A stretch of DNA of 64,000 bases. Origin: CAVQEG01 sp963711465. Lineage in GTDB: Bacteria; Bacteroidota; Ignavibacteria; OLB7. Of the stretch, positions 1-7,937 are shown piece by piece. A program made the translations under genes and the position numbers. The notes below the pieces were generated by a model. That model made no database searches. It had not been told where the DNA came from and was given only the letters and a program-made list of their open reading frames with translations. Positions within the stretch are counted from its first letter, which is position 1. Every line of letters begins with the position of its first letter. Location: the NCBI GenBank assembly GCA_963711465.1, contig CAVQEG010000001.1:558001-622000 (forward strand), written 5' to 3'.

Positions 1-375
1 ACCGATCCGCCGCTGGTGGTGACGATGTCGTCGGTGCGAGCCGATCAGACGTGCTCTCAGACGTTCAATGTGAATGCGACCTCGGGCGTGCGTCAGGCGG
101 GTGCAGCGATTGGCGGGTTGTCGCTCGGCGCCGCGTCACCGAATCCCACGACGGGACGAATTGAAATCCCATTTACGCTGAAGAATTCCGCGGACGTATC
201 GATCGTTATTTGCGATGCGGTGGGGCGTCGGCAGCGCCGTCTGACACTCGGTCGGCTCGAATCCGGCGCCCATTCGACGTCGGTCGATCTGAGCGGACTT
301 CCTTCGGGCGTGTACCTCTACACGCTCGAGGTACGCGGCCGCAGCATCACCCGGCGGGTGGTCCTGGCGCGATAG
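1..375 (+). CDS. C-terminal end of a type IX-secreted protein (partial)
   Basis: The reading frame is open from the first base, so the gene begins upstream of the window. Only about the last 124 residues are visible. They contain the hallmark of a Por-type (type IX, type A) sorting domain: SPNPTTGRIEIPFTL, then an IVICDAVGRR strand and LPSGVYLYTLEVRG, ending in VVLAR. In this family the domain directs export across the outer membrane and is normally cleaved off. The part just before it, with a Cys and alternating hydrophobic residues, resembles the end of the cohesin-like module in the large protein at 2662-7137. The function of the whole protein cannot be judged from this fragment. Confidence 0.8.
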   Translation, partial: TDPPLVVTMSSVRADQTCSQTFNVNATSGVRQAGAAIGGLSLGAASPNPTTGRIEIPFTLKNSADVSIVICDAVGRRQRRLTLGRLESGAHSTSVDLSGLPSGVYLYTLEVRGRSITRRVVLAR

Positions 376-913
376 GGTGTGGGAGATGGGGGAGGAATTG
401 GTGCAAGGTCGGCGATCGGATTTGTGGTGACCGCGACGTGTTGGACCGCGAGATTGTCCCTTGCTGTGCATACCCGCATGAATTCGAGCGACCGCGCCAT
501 GACCAATTGAGACACCACCTCGTATGCACCGGGTAATCAGCAGCACCGGGCTCGCCGTTCTGCCACCCACCCGCGATGCTCGTCAGGCGTCATTGCATCG
601 TGGTCACCACCACTCCGACGATACGGCTGCGTAGCGAATCGAGCGCGGAAATGCGCTATCGAATTCGTGCGATCTCCGTCGCTGCCCGTTGCGAACGCGA
701 CGGAACGAGGTGCTGCGGCCGTTCCGCGACCGCCACCGAATGAACCACGATTGACGACTGCTTTGTCTGCAATGCCCATCTGCTGCCGCGCGATTGGCCG
801 GGGGAAGTGCCGGGGAGAAGCGGTCCATAAGCAGAATTTCAGATACCGGAATGGGAGTCCGAAATGGTTCGACGAATGGCCATGCTCGCAGAGGGGCTCC
901 CACATCCCTGTAG
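376..913. other. Gene-poor stretch, probably decayed
   Basis: About 540 bases lie between the end of the first gene and the sorting-domain relic. I find no ORF with family resemblance on either strand. The short open frames have no ribosome-binding site and no recognisable motif. A decayed secreted-protein gene is likely, because the next piece reads like a sorting domain, but no residues upstream of it can be placed with confidence. Confidence 0.4.
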
Positions 914-1080
914 GTGATCGACATACTCGGACGCCGCGTCTCAACCATTGCCTCCGGTTCGGTGACCCACGGTAGGTACGTCACTTGGCTCGATGCGACT
1001 GACCTGCCATCGGGACGGAATCTCTGCGTGCTTCGCGTGCCCACGATGATGCTCCACCGCCAGGCGGAGATTCGCACGGA
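914..1080 (+). pseudogene. Relic of a type IX sorting domain
   Basis: Frame 2 reads VIDILGRRVSTIASG, then GRYVTWLDATDLPSG and NLCVLRVPTMM. This matches the second half of a Por-type sorting domain (V-Y-D-x-L-G-R-R, then WDA-x-x-LPSGVY-x-x-L). A TAG stop lies directly before it at 911-913. The expected SPNP motif is missing upstream, and VTWLDA and SGRNL replace the usual VTWDA and SGVYL. I read it as the decayed tail of another secreted-protein gene. A short divergent ORF that mimics the motif by chance is possible but less likely. Confidence 0.45.
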
Positions 1081-1086
1081 GCGCAC

Positions 1087-1117
1087 TTGGTCGAGTTCAG
1101 CCGCCGTATTACATTCG
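1087..1117 (+). promoter_or_regulatory. Candidate Bacteroidota-type promoter
   Basis: TTG at 1087-1089, a 20-base spacer and TACATTCG at 1110-1117 match the TTG-N17-23-TAnnTTTG consensus with one mismatch (C for T). A start near 1123 would give a leader of about 30 bases before the ATG at 1153. Confidence 0.45.
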
Positions 1118-1134
1118 GCCTTATCGTATTACAT
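1105..1134 (+). repeat. Two direct repeats, two helical turns apart
   Basis: CGTATTACAT occurs at 1105-1114 and again at 1125-1134, exactly 20 bases apart. The first copy overlaps the proposed -7 element and the second lies just after the presumed start site. The next gene begins with a ribbon-helix-helix-like domain, a family that usually binds such phased repeats and often represses its own gene, so autoregulation is a reasonable inference. Confidence 0.4.
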
Positions 1135-1152
1135 ATACCGACGAGGATCGCA

Positions 1153-2415
1153 ATGACGGCATCGCACGACACCACCGTCGTCCTACGACTTCCACAGGAT
1201 CTCAAGCAGCTGCTCCAGGACGAGGCGGCGGCGAAGGACGTTTCGCTCTCGGAGCTGATTCGCCTCAAGCTCATCGCGGAGCATCAGCGCCCCCATCGCG
1301 AACCGCACGTTCGCATCGGCGAGACAACGGTGCGGCTCGACCAGGTCATCCGACCTGACATGCTCGTCTGGGAGGACGTCGAGGAGTCGGAGCCGACCGA
1401 CGAGCCGTCCGCACGCATGATGGATGCGGCTCTGCGGATGAGCGACGTGGCCCGGCAGATGATGCGCGACGCGCGCCGCGTGCGAAACGTCGTGTGGAAG
1501 AAGGAGGGGGCGGAGCGCATTCAGGCCGACGGGCGCCACCGTTCGGAGCGGTCGGGTGAAATTCGTGCGATCATCGCCTCGGCACGCGCCGAGGCGAAAC
1601 GTCTTCGCTGCGACTGGGTGGGAACCGAGCACCTCCTGCTGGGAATCATCGCGCGGCAGAAGTCGACCGCCCGCGGGCTCATCTCCGCACGGGCCGACCT
1701 CGATGCGATGCGAACGCGCATCGACGAGGACATCCGCTCGGGCGGATTGACGGGGAAATACATATCCGGTGAGTCGACGCTGACGCGCCAGGCGGTGCGG
1801 GCGATCGACTCCGCCGCGCGTCGATTCGCCGGGGCGACGCTCAAGGGGGGCGATGACGTTCGACTCCTGCTTGCGCTCGTGTCGAATCCGGAGTTCCTCT
1901 CCGCACGGATTCTGGAAGAATTCGGTGTGGTGCAGGCGGAACTCGAGCAAGCGGTGGAATACGAGCCGGCCACGGCGGTCGGCACTGCCACCGACATCAT
2001 GCGATCGGCGCGTGAGCTGGTCATCGAACGCGGAGACCTGGCGATGTCGCCCGAGCACTTGCTCTATGCGGTGCTCGACCATGTCGAGCAGCACCGATCG
2101 AATGAGCAAGCGAAAACCGTCGCACTGAGTGCTGACGAAGTTGCAGCGATTCGCTCCGATGTCGTCGAGGTGCTCGGACCCGCAAAGGCGGGCCAGAGAC
2201 CATCGGAGACGAACAGGCCCGTCCGGCTTGACAAGCGTTGCGAAGCAGTGATGCGTCGCCTCGGATCGTTATCGGGACAACCCGCGATCTCGGCGCTTAC
2301 GATGACGAGCGCGGTAAACGCGACGAGCATCCTTCTGGCGCTTCACGATGCGGGTGGTGCCGCTGCGGAGATTCTCACGCGGCAGGGCGTCTCTCGGGAT
2401 CGGCTCCGGGGATAG
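1153..2415 (+). CDS. Ribbon-helix-helix protein with Clp-N-like repeats, no ATPase
   Basis: A 420-residue protein. Residues about 7-45 (TTVVLRLPQDLKQLL, then SLSELIRLKLIAE) look like a ribbon-helix-helix DNA-binding domain. After a linker come up to four repeats resembling the ClpA/ClpC N domain. The clearest is at 137-195 (ARAEAKRLRCDWVGTEHLLL). Weaker ones lie near 209-275, 278-340 (MSPEHLLYAVLDH) and 357-420. No Walker A or B motif is present, so it is not an unfoldase itself. Clp-N domains usually receive adaptors or substrates. Here they may act as a protein-sensing module attached to a regulator. The ATG at 1153 is chosen because the longer TTG-start version adds 22 residues that overlap the promoter and repeats. 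Confidence 0.65.
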   Translation: MTASHDTTVVLRLPQDLKQLLQDEAAAKDVSLSELIRLKLIAEHQRPHREPHVRIGETTVRLDQVIRPDMLVWEDVEESEPTDEPSARMMDAALRMSDVARQMMRDARRVRNVVWKKEGAERIQADGRHRSERSGEIRAIIASARAEAKRLRCDWVGTEHLLLGIIARQKSTARGLISARADLDAMRTRIDEDIRSGGLTGKYISGESTLTRQAVRAIDSAARRFAGATLKGGDDVRLLLALVSNPEFLSARILEEFGVVQAELEQAVEYEPATAVGTATDIMRSARELVIERGDLAMSPEHLLYAVLDHVEQHRSNEQAKTVALSADEVAAIRSDVVEVLGPAKAGQRPSETNRPVRLDKRCEAVMRRLGSLSGQPAISALTMTSAVNATSILLALHDAGGAAAEILTRQGVSRDRLRG

Positions 2416-2589
2416 GTGGCCGGCGGCAGCGGCAGGACGCCGCTCGCACGATGGCGGCAGGAAGTCCGATCGCGCTTCTCGCCTGCGTGTACGCCGGTGC
2501 CGGGAACCATGCTGCGGCTGGAAGGGTCGCGATCGGCTTCGGGCTCCGGCAATGCAGTTCCGTAGGGGCACGTGGTGTTGTGGGAGGTG

Positions 2590-2633
2590 AAAAAAAAGAG
2601 AGAGGGCGGCTCCGTAAGTCGGAGCCGCCCTCT
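2590..2633 (-). terminator. Rho-independent terminator
   Basis: A perfect 14-bp stem (2601-2614 with 2620-2633) has a 5-base loop. On the minus strand it is followed by TCTC and eight T residues (2590-2597). It lies 28 bases after the stop of the large secreted-protein gene at 2662-7137, so that gene probably ends its transcript here. Confidence 0.9.
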
Positions 2634-2661
2634 GCGCGTCTGCTGTGTCTCGCGAACGATG

Positions 2662-5600
2662 CTACTTCGTCAGCATCATCGTTTCGGTCTTCGACCAACT
2701 GCCCGAGGTCAATCTGTAGTAGTACAGACCCGACGGGTACGATGTCGCATCCCAGGTGACCTGATAGGATCCCGGATCGAGGTTGCCATCGACCAGGGTT
2801 GCCACCTGACGGCCCGACGCGTCGTAGATCACCAGCCTGGTGTAGCCATCGAGGCCGAGCGAGAAGTTGATCGTCGTCGTCGGGTTGAACGGATTCGGCG
2901 TGGCCGAATTGAGCGCGTACTTGCTCGAGTAGGCCTCGATGAGCCGGAAGTTCAGTCCGCACACGCCTTCGATCTTCACCAGTCCCGGCGTCTCCTGGAC
3001 GTCGGCACACAGCGCATTGATCAGTGTCATCGTGAAGTCGACCGTTGACTGGGTCGAATCTCCGATGAACGTATCGAAGGCCAGCTGCACCAACGGCTTG
3101 TCGGTTCCCTGCAGCGTCTGGCCGTTTGGAGCGGTGAAGGTGACCCGCACCAGGCCGGTTGCCGGATCGCGGGTACCGATCGTGTAGCTCCAGCCCTCGA
3201 GCAGTGTTCCAGTGAGGTCGAGCGAGTCGAACCTCATGCAGCCGGTGCCATAGTCGAGTTCGAGGGTGAACGAGGTGATCTTCGCCTCATCCAACGATCC
3301 ATCGAGCAGCACTGGAAGTGACAGTGCCTTGCCGGGGTACACCGAGATGTCATTCGGAATGTGCGCAGGCACGAGGACCGTCCGCGAGTTGCCGCTGAGG
3401 TTCGACACCAGCGGGCTAAGGATCGGTATCTCATTTCCGAATTCATCCAGGATCCTGAACGACAGCTGTGCCGCCTGGTTGCCGGTCAGCCCGTTCGTCC
3501 GGAGGATCGTCACCGGAACGTCGACGCTCTCACCCGCTTTGAGGGTGTCGGGGAAGCCCATGAGGTCGACGCTGAACGATGACGGGTTCGGCCCACCAAG
3601 CGTCGGCGGTTCGACGATGATGGTGGCAGAGCCCGTGTTGGTGAGCGTCACCGTGCCGGAGGTGTTGAAGCAGTTGAGCAGGTCGCCCAGATCCGCACTC
3701 GTTACCTCAGCGGTGTAGGTGAACGTGTAGGCCGACAGTGCGCCGACCGAGTCGGAGATGCACCGGTCGTGGTCACCGAACACCAGCAGATCCGCGGTCT
3801 TGTAGCCCGGCGACTGCGGCTGGAAGATGATATCCACAGGGAAGGTTTCGCCGACTCCGAGCGTCACCGGCAGCTGTGCCCTGGTGGCAGGCGCCACCGT
3901 GAAGTGGCCCGCATCGGGCTGCTCGTTGGCAATCTGCAGATCGGTGATCGTCAACGGCCGTGACGAGGCCATCGTCGCGTTGTCGTTGGTGATGATCACC
4001 TGCTTGGTCACCGGTGGCATCGGATCCACGTACGACGCCGTGTCGAACGCAAGATCGCTCGTTGAGATGTGCGTCTCGATGCCGACACCAATCAGCTTTC
4101 GCTCAACGGTGTCATGGGTGTTCGAGAGCGCATCGAACGCAACCAGCTGAACGGTGGCCGAGTAGGCCCGCTCCTCGGTCGGCCGGAAGAGGACCACCTG
4201 CGGATAGAGCGTCGGCGCGTTCGGTGGCACCACGTGGAGGATGTTGTCGCCTGGCAACACCTTCGTGTTGGAACCTCCCGTCGTGTCCAGTTCGAACGCA
4301 CTGGCGTCAGGGCCAGGCAGAATCTGGAAGCTCGTAACCGTGAAGTCGTTGTTACCGGTGTTCGACACGAAGATCGTATCGAGGTACTGGGTCTTCGGGT
4401 TCTTCGTGCACTCATTCGGCTTGACCACCCACTGATCACCCCAGTCCTTGCCTGTCAGCTGCGGACCCGGTTGGGTCACGACCGCTCGCCAGATGGAGGT
4501 GTCACGCTTGTCACGAGTATTGGCAAACACGCGGGCATGTGCCTCGTAGGTGCCGACGGCACGAGCGTGGAAGGTCACCGGAAGTTCGATGGACTCACCC
4601 GGTCCGAGCGTCGTGTTCATCAGCGTCTGCTTGTCGGCCGGCGTCATTTCGAAGTCGGCCGTATCGCCGAAGAACTCGAACACGTACTCGGAGTTGGGTC
4701 CACCGGGTGTGAATGTGAGCTCACTACCGGCGGCCTGACTCTGGTTTTCGATCTTCATCATCTTGGTGGTATCGATACCGACACCGACCACACCGAAGTC
4801 CACATCGTACACCCAGATGATCGGGCGGCCGGTGGTCATCTTCAGCTTGATACCATACTCGGAGCAGCCCAGCTTCACGTAGAGCGAATCCTCGTAGGAC
4901 CGCTCCGGACGCTGCGGCGACGCCTTGATGGTGATCACCACCGACTCACCGCTCTTGAGTGTCAGCGGCAGCGGCGGCTGGATGTCATCGATCGAGAAGT
5001 CCTGCAGCCCGTCGGCGAGCCGGGCCTGCGTGACCTCGAGGTCCTTGTTCAGCGGATTGGTGACGGTGACCGTCTTGGTCAGCACCTGTCCCGGCTGCAT
5101 GATGCCGAAGTCGAGCGAGTCCGCCGGATCGAAGGTGATGTACTCCGCTTCGTACTTGTAGTAGACCCTGGTCACCTTGCCCGTTCGATCCTTGATCACC
5201 ACCGTGGCGCTCGCATCCTTGCTGCGATCGATCGGTGAGACGACCACCGTTGCCTTCGAAGCGCCGGTGACCGGCTGCGGATCGATGTTGCTGATCTTCG
5301 CGTTGACGTTGTCCTCGAGATGAATGTCCCGAAGACCGACCGGGTTCTGGTTGAGGGCCTGGATGTCGATCGTCAGATCGAAGCAGCCCATGACGGTGTC
5401 GATCTTCAGCGAGTCACCCGGTCCGACGACCAGCCGGATCGGTGCCAGCGGATAGCCATAGGAGACACCGAGCCATTCCTCGTACTCCGACGGATGCAGC
5501 AGGTGCGGGTCGCCGTCGTCACCGCCGTTGCCGAGCGTCGCGACGTCCTTGCCGTCGTCCTTCTTCTTGGTCCGACCCGGACGATACTCCTCGTGGCCCT

Positions 5601-7137
5601 TGTACAGACCGTAGCAGAAGGCGTAGAACTTCGCGGAGTCCTTGCCACGGAGGTAGTTGTCGACACCCTGCGGCACGTTCATCGTGCCCCAGACCAGATC
5701 CGTTCCATTGATCCTGCCACGGTTGAAGACGAACGGCGATTCACTGCCGCCCGAACCGAGCATGATGTTGTACTGGTTGTTCGTGTCGGTGACGACGTTG
5801 ATGAAGTGCTCCATGCCCGGTGGCTGCAGCGGGGCGTAGAACGGTGCGAAGCTCGGCCACTGCTCGCGCGGCGTCATTTCGACCATGTACGCGCCCCAGC
5901 CGTCGTACTGCGCACCGACGTATCCGCCGTAGCCGCCGGTGGTGCCGCCGAACTTCACAACGGCGATGGTATTCATCATCGCCTGCGCGGGCTGATCGGT
6001 CCGGTAGCGACGTGCCACCGGCGTCCCGATGAAGTCCTCGTGGAGCTTGCCCTTGTCGGAAATGGTGAATGGCGTTCCGGACGTGTTGGTGTTGTCGACC
6101 CACGTACCACCGGTCGGTCCGCTATGCGTACCGTAGACGCGGACGATTTCGCCCTTTCGTTTGTCCGACGGGTCCTCGTTGGGTGCACCGGTCGGCCGGC
6201 GCGAATCCCACGTCGGCATGTAGACGAACTCGGTGCCGTGCTGCTCGACGGGGGCGAGCGCCTCCATGAGCATGTTCTTGAACGAATTCTCACCCAGACC
6301 CTCGGCGAACTTGCGCACCATCGCGCGGGTGTTGCCCGAGTAGACGCCGATCGGCTTGGTGGCGAACACGTAGGAACCACCGAGGTCGGGCTGCGTTTCG
6401 GCGTAGATCGAGGTGTCGACGTAGCTCTGGACCTGGTAGACCTGGTCCTTCATGAGCGTCACGTTGCTCGTCGCCGGGAAGTTGTGCAGCGCACCGTTGG
6501 GAACGATGTTGACCTTCGTGTTGTCGTAGGCCGCGACAATGGTGATCTCCGACGGCGCCATCTTCGGCGTCTTGTTGTAGTCGAACTCACCGCCAGGTGT
6601 CACGTCGTTCGCGGTCTCGGCCGGCAGCATGGCCGCGTAGTACTCGGTACCCCACGACTGCACCGGCAGCGGCGTCCACGCCTCGGTTCCGAAGATGGTG
6701 AGGATGAACTGGTAGACGACGATCGGGTGGTCGGACTCGATCCGGAAGGAGGAGGTGACCGCCGCACCGGACTCGGTCGTGATCGGCTGCGGCGCGGTGT
6801 GCGTCTGATCGTTCAGATCGACGACCTCGAAGTGACCGGCGCGCAGCGACACGTTGTTCTGATACCCCAGACCCGTGATACGGGCCTGGTTGTCGACCGC
6901 AGAGTAGATGAAGATGAAAATGCGGTCGTCGAAGTGGCGATCCCTGGCAGCGAATCGCGCGTCCTGTGTGTTGGTCGTCGTATCGGGGAAGGCGATGACG
7001 TATGTCGTGCCACCGGCATCCTCGAGATCATCACCAGCCTGCGCCGACAGTGTGTTGGGGGCGATCAGGGTACTCAACAGTCCCAATAGCAGGACCAGAG
7101 CCGCCCATGACCACCTGCAGGATGTCCTGGAGTTCAT
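2662..7137 (-). CDS. Giant type IX-secreted protein with IgGFc-binding-like region
   Basis: A 1491-residue secreted protein. Residues 1-32 form a signal peptide ending near LSAQA. Residues about 90-420 resemble the IgGFc-binding domain (WGTEYYAAMLP, then ITIVAAYDNTKVNI and SYVFATKPIGVYSG). Residues about 680-1250 hold several Ig-like choice-of-anchor D/ASH modules (LDFGIMQPGQ, VDFGVVGVG). A cohesin-like module lies near 1265-1390. The end is a textbook Por-type sorting domain (ATPNPFNPTTTINFSL, IYDASGRQVATLVDG, YPSGLYYYRLTSG). It is probably displayed on the surface or released, perhaps for adhesion, though the binding partner cannot be read from sequence. The gene stands alone, with its own promoter at 7452-7484, a leader of about 310 bases and a strong terminator. 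Confidence 0.85.
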   Translation of the reverse strand: MNSRTSCRWSWAALVLLLGLLSTLIAPNTLSAQAGDDLEDAGGTTYVIAFPDTTTNTQDARFAARDRHFDDRIFIFIYSAVDNQARITGLGYQNNVSLRAGHFEVVDLNDQTHTAPQPITTESGAAVTSSFRIESDHPIVVYQFILTIFGTEAWTPLPVQSWGTEYYAAMLPAETANDVTPGGEFDYNKTPKMAPSEITIVAAYDNTKVNIVPNGALHNFPATSNVTLMKDQVYQVQSYVDTSIYAETQPDLGGSYVFATKPIGVYSGNTRAMVRKFAEGLGENSFKNMLMEALAPVEQHGTEFVYMPTWDSRRPTGAPNEDPSDKRKGEIVRVYGTHSGPTGGTWVDNTNTSGTPFTISDKGKLHEDFIGTPVARRYRTDQPAQAMMNTIAVVKFGGTTGGYGGYVGAQYDGWGAYMVEMTPREQWPSFAPFYAPLQPPGMEHFINVVTDTNNQYNIMLGSGGSESPFVFNRGRINGTDLVWGTMNVPQGVDNYLRGKDSAKFYAFCYGLYKGHEEYRPGRTKKKDDGKDVATLGNGGDDGDPHLLHPSEYEEWLGVSYGYPLAPIRLVVGPGDSLKIDTVMGCFDLTIDIQALNQNPVGLRDIHLEDNVNAKISNIDPQPVTGASKATVVVSPIDRSKDASATVVIKDRTGKVTRVYYKYEAEYITFDPADSLDFGIMQPGQVLTKTVTVTNPLNKDLEVTQARLADGLQDFSIDDIQPPLPLTLKSGESVVITIKASPQRPERSYEDSLYVKLGCSEYGIKLKMTTGRPIIWVYDVDFGVVGVGIDTTKMMKIENQSQAAGSELTFTPGGPNSEYVFEFFGDTADFEMTPADKQTLMNTTLGPGESIELPVTFHARAVGTYEAHARVFANTRDKRDTSIWRAVVTQPGPQLTGKDWGDQWVVKPNECTKNPKTQYLDTIFVSNTGNNDFTVTSFQILPGPDASAFELDTTGGSNTKVLPGDNILHVVPPNAPTLYPQVVLFRPTEERAYSATVQLVAFDALSNTHDTVERKLIGVGIETHISTSDLAFDTASYVDPMPPVTKQVIITNDNATMASSRPLTITDLQIANEQPDAGHFTVAPATRAQLPVTLGVGETFPVDIIFQPQSPGYKTADLLVFGDHDRCISDSVGALSAYTFTYTAEVTSADLGDLLNCFNTSGTVTLTNTGSATIIVEPPTLGGPNPSSFSVDLMGFPDTLKAGESVDVPVTILRTNGLTGNQAAQLSFRILDEFGNEIPILSPLVSNLSGNSRTVLVPAHIPNDISVYPGKALSLPVLLDGSLDEAKITSFTLELDYGTGCMRFDSLDLTGTLLEGWSYTIGTRDPATGLVRVTFTAPNGQTLQGTDKPLVQLAFDTFIGDSTQSTVDFTMTLINALCADVQETPGLVKIEGVCGLNFRLIEAYSSKYALNSATPNPFNPTTTINFSLGLDGYTRLVIYDASGRQVATLVDGNLDPGSYQVTWDATSYPSGLYYYRLTSGSWSKTETMMLTK

Positions 7138-7451
7138 GCGCTACACCTCGCGGAATGGATGTTGAAGCTCGTTTGCATAAACGAATCGTGTATGAGTTTG
7201 AAGTCTTGACTTCGATCGATGCGCCGGGTGCGCCAATTACCAGCCCTGCGCTCGCATCGACGAGCGCATCGCTACCGCCATGGGAACAAGAGGGAGGGGA
7301 TGAACCAAGAGATCACGCCCGTTGCGGAACCGCCATCGTGGGCACGTCCCGCCGTGGCCCGACGTGGATTCTCGCATTAAAGAGACCACGCGGTGAGGTC
7401 AAATGTTACAGTCGGAAGGTCGAAGATTGTCAGATCGTAAAAAAACAGCTT
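7138..7451 (-). other. Long 5' leader of the giant secreted-protein gene
   Basis: About 310 bases between the proposed promoter and the start codon hold no gene-like ORF. Two small perfect inverted repeats are visible: TCGTTT-GCAT-AAACGA at 7169-7184 and GAAGTC-TT-GACTTC at 7200-7213. They could fold in the leader RNA or bind a dimeric protein. I recognise no known riboswitch. Confidence 0.4.
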
Positions 7452-7484
7452 CAAATATAGGGGAGACGGGTGGTCAGTTCCCAA
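7452..7484 (-). promoter_or_regulatory. Bacteroidota-type promoter (exact -7 match)
   Basis: On the minus strand, TTG (7482-7484), a 22-base spacer and TATATTTG (7452-7459) match TTG-N17-23-TAnnTTTG exactly. The site lies just beyond the stop codon of the RlpA-like gene and faces the gene at 2662-7137. Transcription would start near 7446. Confidence 0.65.
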
Positions 7485-7499
7485 CGCGGGGCGGTTCGG

Positions 7500-7937
7500 T
7501 CAGTCTCCCCATGCCAGTACCTCGAGGCGAACCCGTGCGGTTCCCGCCTGAACCATGGTAATCGCTTCGGCGGCACTGCGTGAGAGGTCGATCAGGCGTC
7601 CCGACGCGTTGGGTCCGCGATCGTTGATGCGCACCACGACCGACCGACCTCCGTCGAGATTGGTCACCCGCACCTTGGTACCGAACGGCCAGTCGCGGTG
7701 CGCGGCGGTCAGCTCCGAGGCGTGGTATGGTTCGCCGCTGGCCGTCGGCCGTCCCTCGAACGTGTCGGAGTAGTAGGAGGCAATACCTTCGACAGTCTGA
7801 AGCACGGTGCCCGACGACGCGTGCGTGTCGGCCGATGTCGACGAAGGGAGGCAGCCGTTGAATGCGATCGCCGATATCGCCGCCAGCACTGCCGCTGTCG
7901 CACCACCGGCACGCATTCGCCGTCGCCCGCGGATCAC
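7500..7937 (-). CDS. rlpA: RlpA-like lipoprotein (double-psi beta-barrel)
   Basis: A 145-residue protein with a lipoprotein-type signal peptide (AIAFNGC, Cys near 29), so it is probably anchored in the outer membrane. The rest is one RlpA double-psi beta-barrel: GIASYYSDTFEGRPTASGE, TAAHRDWPFGTKVRV, VVVRINDRGP and RLIDLS. The conserved His (TAAH) and Asp (INDRG) of the active RlpA lytic transglycosylases are present. These enzymes cut glycan strands that lack stem peptides. There is no C-terminal SPOR domain, so septal targeting as in E. coli is not supported. The GTG start overlaps the stop of the manC-like gene (GTGA), suggesting coupling. An ATG seven codons in is an alternative. Confidence 0.85.
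   Translation of the reverse strand: MIRGRRRMRAGGATAAVLAAISAIAFNGCLPSSTSADTHASSGTVLQTVEGIASYYSDTFEGRPTASGEPYHASELTAAHRDWPFGTKVRVTNLDGGRSVVVRINDRGPNASGRLIDLSRSAAEAITMVQAGTARVRLEVLAWGD

Noticed and set aside
376..913. Short open frames as small genes
   Set aside because: No ribosome-binding site, no family motif, and overlapping frames on both strands of similar length.
4069..5238. Long plus-strand open frame opposite the giant secreted-protein gene
   Set aside because: It is a mirror frame of a GC-rich gene. It has no ribosome-binding site or family motif and is rich in Arg, Val and Leu as expected for an antisense frame.
5320..7089. 589-codon plus-strand open frame
   Set aside because: Same reason: antisense to the clearly coding secreted protein, with no recognisable domain.
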